A DNA stretch of 64,000 nucleotides, from contig NC_089449.1 of NCBI RefSeq assembly GCF_026210795.1, forward strand, positions 3,534,001 through 3,598,000. The letters run 5' to 3'. Made by a program: the position numbers and the translations under genes. Of this stretch, positions 34,600 through 45,780 are shown one piece after another; position 1 is the stretch's first letter, and each line of letters opens with the position of its first letter. The notes beneath the pieces are model-generated. The model was not told the origin of the DNA. It saw only the letters and a list, made by a program, of their open reading frames with translations, and ran no database searches. The DNA is from Rhizophagus irregularis (taxonomy: Eukaryota; Glomeromycota; Glomeromycetes; Glomerales; Glomeraceae).

Positions 34600-35030
34600 T
34601 ACATACCTAATGACTTCATTATCTTTAATTATACAATCATTCAAATCTTCACTTGCTAGCATTTTACTTACTTTTTTACTAGTAAAATGACTTGCACGAT
34701 ATGCTTGTGAATTTTCACTTTCGAGAATTTCATTCAATTTTTTAAATAAGCGACTTGTATAACATGCTTGTGGATTACTATATCCAACTGGTGCATTTAT
34801 AAACTTCGTAACATTGCATTACAATCCGTCATTAATATTTTCAACTTTTTTTCCATAATCCATTCTTCATTAACATTTAAAACTTCTTCAGAAGATGGCC
34901 TTTTTAGTGGAACACTTTTTAATCAAATCTACATAACATTGTGGTGTATTTTCAATAATTTCAGGACGTTCATACTTAAAAAAAAGTTGGATATCATGTG
35001 CTCTATCATTAAATGGTGGGTGAGTAATTT
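34600..35030 (-). pseudogene. Kinase C-terminal relic
   Basis: Read from 35030 leftward the minus strand gives PPFNDRAHDIQL, ERPEIIENTPQCYVDLIKKC, then after a gap the tail NSQAYRASHFTSKK and NDCIIKDN. This corresponds to the last 80 residues and C-terminal tail of the kinase type at 16.1-19.9 kb (PPFNNKAHDVEL, GIIKNTPKCYIDLMKKC, AYYTSRLL). Frame changes and stops show it is dead, and no N-lobe or catalytic loop is left. Confidence 0.75.
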
Positions 35031-35208
35031 TTGAGCGACATTTTGTAAAAAATTCTCATCTTTTATTGTGCAAATCACGCGATTCAGATGATCAGCATAA
35101 TTTCTCCGAACCGCAGTACATAATTATTGAAATCGCACGTACATTTATTTAACCTGCATTGCATCGATAATCCACACAAATTGTATCCTATATGCCCATT
35201 AACTGACC

Positions 35209-35665
35209 CCCGGGTCTGAGCGACGCACAGGAAAAACGTTCTAGGAAGGTTACCAGAGGTAACAAGTCAGATGAATCTACCGAAAAATCCTCTAGTAAAG
35301 AAAGCGAAAAAAGCTGGTGGGAAGAAGGTGTCGAATACGCTGAAAAAACTTATCAAAGCGTTGCTGATCTTTCTGATGGTGGTAGGAGCTTGGAAGAAAC
35401 AAGTGAAAGCGCAAGTAACTTTTTACAACTCTCTGGGAGAATTGATCATGCCGAATCAAAAATGAAGAATATCTCGAGGTCTCATTTTCATTTTTGGGAA
35501 GCTGTATATAATCTATACAAGGAGTTAAAACCCACTTACGACAAGGATAGATCTCAAGTGTTAGTTAAAAAAGAGGTTATTAGGGTGGAGATTCCAGAGA
35601 CAAATGCTCTGATAAAGCTTTGCGAAAAAGGACAGAGAGATCCCAAAAGATATATAAACTTTTAA
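35209..35665 (+). CDS. Unrecognised partial ORF, higher GC
   Basis: From just after a TGA at about 35206 the frame is open to 35665 (GLSDAQEKRSRKVTRGNKSD, YAEKTYQSVADLSDGG, SHFHFWEAVYNLYKELK, LIKLCEKGQRDPKRYINF). Only internal ATGs exist (35390, 35461), so this is probably one exon or a truncated gene. Codon use is clearly less A/T-biased than in neighbouring genes. The sequence is charged and helix-prone, with an acidic/basic Ser-Lys-Glu N-terminal part. I do not recognise a family. It lies head to head with the kinase relic. Confidence 0.4.
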
Positions 35666-36949
35666 TAGCATAGGTAAAGAAAAATAGCACGGATTAGATC
35701 TATTCCCTCATCATATACGTCTTAAATCTAACTATAGATGAAACTAATTATATAATTGCTGAAATTTTAACGCAGAAGGTTTGACGAGCTTGGACAAGCT
35801 TGTCCAGCCTTGGTCATCATTTTCAGGAGAATATGGTAACTTTTTTTCTTTTGAAGTCTTTGGCTAAAATGTTTTAATAAGTTTACCCACAATTCAGGCT
35901 TATATTTTTATTTGCTTTACAAATGTGTATGAGTGCATGTAATGCATTTAAATATGTAATATTTTTTTGATCGTTGCGAAGTACTGCACCATAAATTATC
36001 ACTTGACATACTGTACTACGCCACACGATTCATTCATTCTTCTGCGCAATTTTGACAGACTCAGTATTTAAATATTGAATCAAGTGAACTTTACAAACAT
36101 TTGAATTTCAAGTGTATAAGCACGTCCTAAATGTATGACAGGTTACTTACTCCAAATATATTGTTTAAAGTATGTAGAATTGTAGATTAGTAATACTTAT
36201 TTGTAATATGCATTTATAAATAAAGTTGTGATTTTATTGTGAATATCAAATAAAATGAGTTGTGGCCGAATATTAGTAAATAAATGTAAATTGAAATTTG
36301 CAACATAAATTAAGTAACATTCGTAAAACTATTCACCAAAATTTGCTATCTGAAATTGTTCCGAATGTTAACTGCCGAACTTTAGGCGAGTGGCAGCGAA
36401 TTGCAGCCAAAAAATTGGCTAAAGTTTGACCAGCATTAGACTATAAATCAGCCTAAAATCAGCTGGCTGAATTTTGGCCGATTTGGACTATTTTGACTAG
36501 TGATTAGGAATGTTATTAGATTGCTCAATGGTTTCGGCTTAACTTTGTCTAAATACAGCTTAAGCTTATACCAAGCTTCTCAATTGAGTTAATTAACCCA
36601 TTTTATAAAAACTTGAGGTTTAATATTATGAAAAAAAAGAAACAATATTGTTGAAAATAAAGAAACCGATTTTTCAATATTATATTTATAACTCGAAAAG
36701 TGAAAACTTTTTTCATATAAGCTGTTTTTGTGAACAATCAAATTGATACATGGAATTATATAAAAATATAATAATAATTAGTATAACATGATCGTGAATC
36801 AAAACAGGTCAACGGGCGTTAACCTATCAATTTTCCAATTTCTTTAAAACATAATTTTTCTATCAATTACTTGATCTCCACCATAAGGTGAGAGCTCGAT
36901 GTTTATAAAAAGGGTTACCTCCAATATACTCATTTCTCTCTTTTAGAAT
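35666..36949. other. Intergenic with short GC-richer repeats
   Basis: No gene. At 36390-36500 the words tggcagcgaattgcagccaa, ggctaaagtttgaccagc and ggctgaattttggccg suggest an old repeat copy, without definable ends. Confidence 0.45.
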
Positions 36950-38655
36950 ACTGGAATCGTGACCAAGTTCATGGGGAAGTTTAAATGACTGGAATGGGTG
37001 TACAAAACGTGATGCACATAAATCATTGAGTTTTGGGCTTGATATCCTTCTTGAGGATTTACCAGTTGATAGCCATGGTTATTCCAAAGGAAAAGTCTTT
37101 AGAGGTTAATATATTCCTTTTTATCATACTTTAGGAGCACATTACATGTTCTGCAATTGATTTTTTTCGCACAAGGCAAAATGTTTTTTGCCTGAAGTGG
37201 GTAATATATGCGTGGTGAGGCAGTTGATTAGGTCATTGGTAATGAAGTTTTTGGTTTACAATAATACTACTTTTTCTATTTCATTGTTTTCTCTAAGAAT
37301 TGTAATAACTATCCTGAAAATAGGTTATTATGAGAAAACCATCTCTCAAGGTTGGGAACACTAGCTGTCATGGATCAAGTAAATAAAGTATGTTTAGACT
37401 TTGGTTTTTTTTCATGTATGTCATGCTGTAAATATTTACAATTTTCTTATAATTAGTTATTATTATTAGCGTGAAATTTGAAGCATCGCTGTACAAGAAG
37501 AAGTTGAGAGATACAAATCTGAGCAAGCGTCAAAATTGTCAGGAAGAAAGAGAACATCAGAAATATCAAGTTACCACGAATAAAAGTGAAATATCTTCTG
37601 ATGTCAACAATAATGAAGATGGAGAAGCTATAAAAATCGACCTAAAAAGAATTTTAGATGAATTTCTACGTGAACTGGAAGTCAAAGTACGCTACTTGAT
37701 AAAATTTTGACTCCCTTTTATTTCATGTATCTCAAAAATTACTTCCAATATTAGGTTGTATTAACGTAACTGATCGATTTCGGTGGTACTAAATAGAAAT
37801 TATTAAGAATAAGAATATTTACAAGTTATTGTATGTACTCTAAATCATTGTAACATTTGGCTAGCATAACAATCAGAATATATTAAGCAACTTTTTTCTC
37901 ATTATATTTCTCGAATATCGTGGAAAATGGCGAATCGAAATAGTCGCACTTTCATTCAATGACATATAAGTTATATAATTTTATAGTATACATGAAATTA
38001 TGGCTTATATTGTTTTTTTTTACATTACATATATGATGGTGTTACGAAGGTTCCATTAAAGATGTCCAAAAAAGAACATTGTTTAAATTTTGTTTATCTG
38101 TTAGCTCGCCTATTTTCCAGGTGAAAAAGGATATAACTAAGAATGAACGAAATGCAGGTTCAAAGAAAGGCTGGACCTCTCTTCAGTCTCCTGCGTAATA
38201 AATGGTGTACCAATCTTAAATTCGGAGTTTAAACCTCTAGGATGCACACCATTACAACAAATGAAAGATGGATTGAAAGTTCAGTTAAAGGCGATTATAT
38301 GAAGAATGATTTTTTTTTGATATACTGAATATTGCTGATAATCAGGTGACTTGATGGAGTCATACTTTATGGTTCTGGAATACAATAGGGTCATTTCTCA
38401 TGACCGGACTGGTAATCGATAAAACTACAATCCCACTTGCAGAAGTTGCAATTCACCATTTGTTGGCTTTAGAGGTATATGATATGTTTTCTTTGAGTTT
38501 ATTTGAGAAATTTTGCTTAATTCATTTTCTTAACTTTATAATGGCAGGATCGTATGTGTTGAAAAGATCGACAAGGACTTTAAATATTGAAAATGCCACA
38601 ATGGAAAACTACACCGCTTCAATGCGTACACTACCAAATTCTCCACAAGTATAGA
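36950..38655 (+). pseudogene. Unrecognised multi-part gene relic
   Basis: Coding-like islands follow one another on the plus strand. One is near 36985-37110 (NDWNGCTKRDAHKSLSFGLD, LPVDSHGYSKGKVFR). One is at 37471-37700 (frames with lysine/glutamate-rich helices). One is near 38180-38310 (VINGVPILNSEFKPLGCTPL, QQMKDGLKVQLKA). The last is at 38372-38650 (VISHDRTG; ENATMENYTASMRTLPNSP). Several islands are bordered by AG or GT, as exons would be, but not all can be linked in frame. This looks like a decayed or badly resolved multi-exon gene of a family I cannot name. Confidence 0.4.
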
Positions 38656-38949
38656 ACTTAATTCATTAGGACGGAAAAAATTTTTTTTTTTACTTCGTAA
38701 ACTTTGTTGGTTGGCTCTCACCTATCTTGCAGATAAGTGATCTGGTATTTACGCTGGATATACGTGCTGATTTCATTTTATATATTACCGTCAATAACAA
38801 AAACTAGTTTTTTAACAATATAACAATATATAATTATTTACACATAACTAAATGCTTATAAAAATGAGCGATTGAAATTATTTTTATATTACCGCGCTTG
38901 ATAATAATGCAATGTCTGTGACATATATAGGATGGTAACTTTACATTGC

Positions 38950-39337
38950 TAAATTGGAAGAGCTTTAGAAATTTTCTATCCTACACTACATTATATCTAC
39001 AATCTACTACAACAGATAGCAGCTTGTTTAGTATAAATAGTTTTATTAATGTACAGTATATAAACAAAAAATTATATTTACTAGTAATAATGTAATTGTA
39101 AAATTTTAGAAATTGGAGAATTTAAAAAGTTTAACCAATTTGGAGTTTTTACTAGATAAGAGTTGATATTTTGAATATGAATCATATATATTAATAATAA
39201 AATATTTTTCAATAATTCATTTTATTTCATAACTATTAATTGCAATACTAATAATAATAAAAAATAAATAAATAAAATAAATATATTCACTGCATTCTTA
39301 ATATTATCGCATCTCTTTATGCGTATAATTTTTCGCC
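38950..39337 (-). repeat. 3' flank shared with the kinase copy at 45 kb
   Basis: This stretch aligns with 45190-45655: agatagcagcttgtttagtataaatag, acaaaaaattatatttactagtaataatg, cttaatattatcgcatct and cgccttatatcacaccctttaatttctc all recur with small changes. It belongs to the segmental duplication that also contains the kinase-Sel1 genes. Confidence 0.8.
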
Positions 39338-41964
39338 TTATATCACACCCTTTAATTTCTCATTTTTACTATTTGAGAATTTGAATTCATAACATTCGCC
39401 TAAATTATATATTGCAACTTCATTCCCATTTTCTGCTGCTTTTTTAAACCAATAAAATGCTTTATTAAAATCTTTTTCTACACCTTCACCATTTTCATAT
39501 AAATTACCAAGATTATTTTGAGCTCTATCATGATTTTTTTCAGCTGCTATTGTATAAAATTCAAATGCTTTTTTTTTATCAATTTCATCAAATCCATGAT
39601 CGTAAAACAATCCAAGCTGAAATTGAGCATCTAAATATCCTTTACCAGCTAATTTTTTACACAACTTAAATGCTTTAACATATAATTTCTTATCGCAATA
39701 TTTTACTGCCATATTAAACAAAGAAGGGACTTCTTTAAACTCATTTTCCATATATCCACAATTTTTATTTAAATTATTAGGATTGATTTGAGCAATCTTA
39801 TTTTCTTTATTTTCATTAATATCAAGTTGAGTGCTTTCCTCTAATAAAATATTTAATACATTAAAATATACTGAATGGTTGTGTAAAGTTGAATTGTCAT
39901 TATTTTCAGGAACAATAACATTGAAATTTAAAGCATTTATACTTTGTTTTTTTCTTAATTCTAAATTTGGTTTTCCTCCTACAGTTAAATAACTTTTTTC
40001 TTTTACATTATTAAGTTTTTCAGGAAATATCATTTCTTTATTAAGTATTGGAAAAACTTGTATTTTTAGATAATTTTCTTCAAACTTCTGCTGACATCCT
40101 AATTAAATAAATAAATAATATAAATCTATAATTTCACTCTTTTATTAAAAAATGAATAAATAAATATGAATTTACCTGAAAATATTCTATTATCATCATC
40201 CTTAATATAGAATGAGTTACACACAGTAGAGAATATAAATCCAAATCGAAAATTAAATTTAGCACCTAGATATCCTTTACCAGCTAATTTTTTGCACGGT
40301 ATCAATTCTGCTTTATTAGAAATTTCTTTAACCTCACTATCTATACTTTCACAATTTTTATATGAATTATTTTGAGTCACACACTTATTAATAACTTTAG
40401 TTTCATAACTGTGACAATAATTAGGTTGAGCTATTCCCTCAGATTCATTTAAAAAATTATCTTGAGAATTAACATTACTTTTAGAATTGATAATACTTGG
40501 TATATTTTCTATTATTAAATCATCATTTTCATCCGTTATAGAATTTATACTTGTTTTACTTAATTCAAAATTAGATATGTCTTCTGCGGTTAAATAAATT
40601 TCTTCTTTTTCATTATTACTATTAGAAAATATTATTTCTTTAAGTGTTGAAACAACTTGTTTTATATCTGGACGCTTATTTTCTTCAAATTTCCAACATT
40701 CTATAAATAACATAAATTTTATAATTTCATTCTTATTTTCTGTTAAAAAAATATATAAATAAATAAATAATAGATAATTTACCTTTATATAAATTAATGT
40801 ACTTCACAGGAGTACCATTAATAGGTTTTTCTCTTTTTCCCCTTAGTATATCTAAGGCTAATTCTATATCATAATCTTCAGTACAAAATGGTTCACGTCC
40901 ACTTGAGATTTGCCACATAATTACTCCAATACTGTAAATATCAGATTTCTTATCTAATTTATGATTTCGATTATTGAAACACTTTGGATCGATATAAGGT
41001 ACTACTCCAAATACAGTATTGCAACTACTATTCGATTCTTCTGCAATTTTTTTTGATAATCCAAAATCTGCTAATTTAATCTGTTTGTTATGTATAAGTA
41101 CATTATTTGCATGCTAAAAAGAAAATCCAAATTCTAACGATAATTAATAACAAAGTGAGATAATAATTATATCAATTTATAAAAATTTATTATTACCAGA
41201 TCACGATGAATAATACCACATTCATGTATACATTCTACAGCACTTGCTAGTTGAAACGCTAACTGATATTTATCGTACCAACCAAGTCCATTAAAATGCG
41301 TATTTAAATAACTTTTTAACGTACCACCATCCGCATACTCTAAAACTAATAAGTATTTCATTTGATGAATTTGTTCTAAAATTATAAAAAAAATACGATT
41401 AACATAATCCTTACAATATGGAAACTTAGTTTCCTTAATATGCACGCAGTAACTACTACAAATTTACCATATTTTTTTTATTATATGGTTACTATTATAC
41501 TTACAATATAGTTACAATAAAGTTATCGCATATTATGTTAAGGAAAATAAGTTTCTGTAATGTATTTTTCAAAAAAAAAAAATAAACAAATCTTACCAGA
41601 CTCTTCCGTGATACCGTGGAATCGCAGAATATTTGGATGAAAATCAACTTGTTTATGTAATTTTATCTGTAAAAAAATTTAATGATTTTTTTTTTAAAAA
41701 AAAATAATTTACATTTGTAAATACCTCATTAAAAACTTCCTTGAGAGTTAACTTGTTATTATCAAACGACTTTAAGGCCAAAAGGGTGTCGGTTTTTTTC
41801 CAATTAACACGAAAGACTTTTCCAAAATTTCCACCTCCTATTGGTTGTCTATCGTTAAAATCATAATAGTCAAACTTATTAATGTATCCTTTTGAAATTG
41901 ACTCTTCAACCCATTCGTTACAATTGCCGTAATTGTTGCTATTTATTTTTTTAACGTTTAGCAT
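39338..41964 (-). CDS. Kinase-Sel1 fusion, copy A (truncated C-terminus)
   Basis: Six exons on the minus strand: 41964-41725, 41666-41597, 41375-41197, 41113-40783, 40700-40176 and 40098-39338, giving 701 residues. The TKL-like kinase (about residues 25-305) has [36 protein letters not shown] and YIDPKCF instead of APE. A linker of about 230 residues rich in Asn, Ser and Glu follows ([28 protein letters not shown]). The C-terminal part has three to four Sel1 repeats, then stops in a short unrelated tail ([15 protein letters not shown]). Compared with copy B at 45781-48924 this copy has lost about 200 codons, because a deletion joined the coding sequence to its own 3' flank. The kinase part is intact and all splice sites are preserved. 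An ATG nine codons upstream (41991) is also possible; 41964 matches copy B. Confidence 0.85.
41420..41555. repeat. Foldback element inside intron 2 of copy A
   Basis: The arm ggaaacttagtttccttaat (41420) is answered by gcatattatgttaaggaaaataagtttc (41528-41555), which is its imperfect reverse complement. It is a MITE-like palindrome within the intron between the second and third exons, also present in copy B at 48410-48540, so it inserted before the duplication. Confidence 0.7.
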
Positions 41965-44900
41965 TTTGATAAAATTATTATTTAGTCCCAACGAACTGTA
42001 ACGACGTACTTATATCTATTTATCAAGCTAGAAATGTCTTAAAGTGGAAATTGTTCATTGTTCATCAAGGCGTTTTTTTTTGATAATCATCTATCGTTAA
42101 CAAATAACCTCATTCAACTGATTCCATAAATAATTTCATTGTGGTCGAAAAAAAAAAATTCCGAAGTACAACACACCTATGTGGGACCTTTTAAATTAGA
42201 TAAATTTGGACTAATAAAACTAATAAATAACTTGCTGTGCTAGGAAATACAATAAAGGGCCCTGGATTGTATATCGGGTTAAAATGATCACCGCAAACAA
42301 AATGTAGTACAAGATCTTACAATAGAGTAACTTTCGTTTTTAAAATGGGTTTGCTAAACAAACATGCTTCGAGCTTTGTTTATTAATTAGTACTCAAATT
42401 ATTCACTCCTCTTGTTAATTTCATTAAATTACTTCGTTTAATAATCATTCATTTTGTTTTGTACTCCTCATCATTGTTATTATTTTTAGCATCTCATCCT
42501 GGCAAACAGTTTATTAAGATTAATAAACCCATAAATTTTAATAATATTAATTAATTTAAAAGATAGAAATAAAAATCTTATTACTGTATTTATTATTGAG
42601 AAATAATTTATTCATCACACTCGCGATGTTATCGCTACCCTTTGTCAACCGTGTCACATCATTTCCTTTTCTTTTGTATTCTGAAGACATTTTTTTTTTG
42701 TTGTATAATTTCTCCCTCTTTGTGTCACGTGTATTAATTTTGGGCGGCTTTACGTAATTTTGCCCATAGGTGATGCGATGAATAAATTTACTCTATTATT
42801 GCCTAATAATTAATCAAAAAATTGTAGGAAAAAGCATCAAAATAGTTATTGAATCAGATCGGTTAAGTTAACACTTTTTCGTCAAGCCATACAATTAAAG
42901 CGGTGGCTAGTTTGGTCATAGGACGGTGCATTTGCTATAAAATATATTCATATGTTCATTTTTTTTTACTACATAATTGTACTAATTGTCCTAATTGTCG
43001 GAAGTCGGAACGAAGCGAAGGACGCCATACTTCTACGAATTAGTTGACTGTCGATCATAAGGACTTCATTCCGTTTGTCACGTCGTGTCTAATCTGATTG
43101 GAATTGATAGAAAATCAAAGAATTCGTATCATACACAAACCAATAAAATCGCAATTTAGTGTATTACTGCCGATTGAATAAATTGAATCTTCGGACTTTG
43201 CAATGGTTCTAGTTCCTTAGCCGTTTATATTATTTAATTTTTAGTGGTTAAATATGCTATTCTACGTTTATTTTTTCGAAAAATTGATTTTGTTTAATAC
43301 TTTTTTTAATATTTTTGTAATTTGTAAATTTTATAATTTACAAGACTAATCAATAATACACAGTGAATCGTCATATGAATGTAACCTAATTTCAATTTTC
43401 AAATCCCAAATCTCAAATTTAAGTGCAAAACTTTGAACCAATAGATCAAAAATACAATACATCTAATTAAACTTAGATATAATTATTATTTTAGTATTAT
43501 AACTAATATGCTATTCAATTTCTATTATTACCATCAAAGCATTTAATACTGAATTTGTTTGTAAAATTGCTGTGGCATTTTCAAATGGTTTGAGAATTTG
43601 ATTAATTACCGCATGAGATAGACTGAAAGTTGATATTTATTTCAAGAACTGGTCACAAAAAATCTATCCAACAACCTGACATACATATTTCAACAATTTT
43701 AATCGACCGTTAGCTAAGAATGTTCTCATAACCTTCCTTCCTATGAATGAACAACGTGATATGTAGCCAATAAAATCAATTGCACATGATCGATTCAACG
43801 TGAACGATAATTGCCTAAATTCCTACAAACTTCAATGTTAAATATTAAAATCAAACTCATTTATTATGCATGTGGATTGGTGCAGGCAGTAATGATGTTA
43901 GGTACACATGCCTGCACTAGCACTAGTAGGATCACATGATTTACTATTTTATTTCATTTTACATTAATTAAAAAATTCAAAAAAAAAAATTTTTATTGGA
44001 TAAAAAATCAAAAAATGAAAATTGTTTGAATACGGCACTTTCTTAATGTGTTCAGTTGAAAAGCCAGAAACGAATATGTAAGCCACTTTTACGTTTTAAT
44101 CACTAAGCATTACAAACTATGATCCCGAATTGATGTATAAGCCACCAAGCCACATGGCATATACGGTAATTACGTAAATTACAAAAGCCATAATCCGGTT
44201 TGGAGTGAGTTTGATTGTGCCGATCTTTTTTTTGTAAAAAAAAAATTATCATGATCATATTTCACTAAGCCATCAAATTCATCAAATCTTTTAATCTTAT
44301 CATCATTACCAATTTTATCTGCTCCGTTCATGGCTTCTAAAAAGTATTAGGAACAGAAATCCTAGAGCAATAGTAAAAAAGATCAAGCGTAATTTATCTA
44401 CTGACCATGTGACAATATGATTGTATTCATTGTAGCTAAAATATTCCATTTTAAAATAATTTAGCATAAAACTTTAAATACCTTATTAAATAATCAAATA
44501 AAACGTATTATAAACATTTTTTTGTTATAATAAGTTTGGTTTTCATTATGTGAATAAAATGATACATATGAATAAAGCATATATAATTATTTTATTAGAA
44601 AATCCTTTTTGTTTCATTGTATTGTATTGGGAAGTTATTTTAGTTACTTTTTATACTTATTACTATCTGCTATTATACATTTATTTAAGTTAGCCACTTT
44701 ACATTAATGTTAAATTTTATATTTTACTATAAAAATTAGAAACACTTAGAAATTTTATATCGCAATACATTATACAGTATTTACTACAGTAGATAGCCGC
44801 TACGATTTCGCTTGTTTTAGTATAAATAATTTTACTAGTATTTAAATATTGATCAGTTGAAAATCTAGAAACGAATATGTAAGCCACTTCTAAGCCATCA

Positions 44901-45189
44901 AATTCATCAAATATTTTAATCTTATCATCATTACCGATTTTATCTGCTAAAAATATTCCATAATCTAGTTAAATAATTCAAATAATGTATTCTAAACATT
45001 TTTTGTTATAATAAGTTTGAATAGAATGTTTATTACAAATGATACATATGAATAAAGCATATATTACCATATAATTATTTTATTTAGTTACTTTTTGTAC
45101 TTATTACTATCTGCTATTATATATTTATCATTTTACATTAATGTTAAATTTTATATTTTACTATAAAAATTAGAAACACTTAGAAATTT
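41965..45189. other. Intergenic spacer with decayed duplicated blocks
   Basis: No gene was found in 3.2 kb. The second half is built of diverged repeats. Agaaacgaatatgtaagccac occurs at 44067 and 44869. Ccatcaaattcatcaaat plus ttttaatcttatcatcatta occurs at 44270 and 44896. The block from ttagaaacacttagaaatttt to the tagtataaataatttt word occurs near 44740-44830 and again at 45170-45270. On the minus strand the 44.2-44.3 kb copy reads NGADKIGNDDKIKRFDEFDG, a possible micro-ORF or exon remnant. Confidence 0.55.
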
Positions 45190-45280
45190 TATATCACATA
45201 ATACATTATACAGTATCAACTACAATAGATAGCCGTTACGATTTCGCTTGTTTTAGTATAAATAATTTTATTTAATGTAC
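44052..45280. repeat. Diverged direct duplication (44.05-44.83 / 44.86-45.28 kb)
   Basis: The order of shared words is the same in both blocks: gaatatgtaagccac, ccatcaaattcatcaaat, atcttatcatcattacc, attttatctgct, ttgttataataagttt, gatacatatgaataaagcatat, ttactttt.tacttattactatctgctattata, ttagaaacacttagaaatttt. The second block is shorter because of deletions. The array continues into the 3' flank of kinase copy B. Confidence 0.75.
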
Positions 45281-45780
45281 AAGATATAAACAAAAAATTA
45301 TATTTACTAGTAATAATGTAAAATTTTAATATTTGGGGAATTTTAAAAGTTTAACTAATCCAAAATTTAAGAGTTTTGCTAGATAGGATTTGATGTTTTA
45401 ACTGAATCATTAATAATAAATACTTTTAAACTAAACATTTTTTTTTCTATTATAACTATTAATTGCAATAAATTAATATCTAAATATAAAAATGCATTAA
45501 TACTAATAATAATAAATGATAAGAAGTAAAATAAACATAATTTACCATAGAAATGATTTATTCACTGCATACTTAAAGATATTATCGCATCTTTTATGTA
45601 TATTTTCGCCTCATATCACACCTTTCATTTCTCATTTTTCTATTGAGAATTTGATTTTTTAAAATCTGTTTTCCCACCTGGATTTGTTACCAGTCACGTA
45701 ATGAAATGGCTGGCACTTTAGATAATTTTTATAAGTGAGATGATAATATTCACTGCAAGGAAACGGTGAATAAATCTTTA

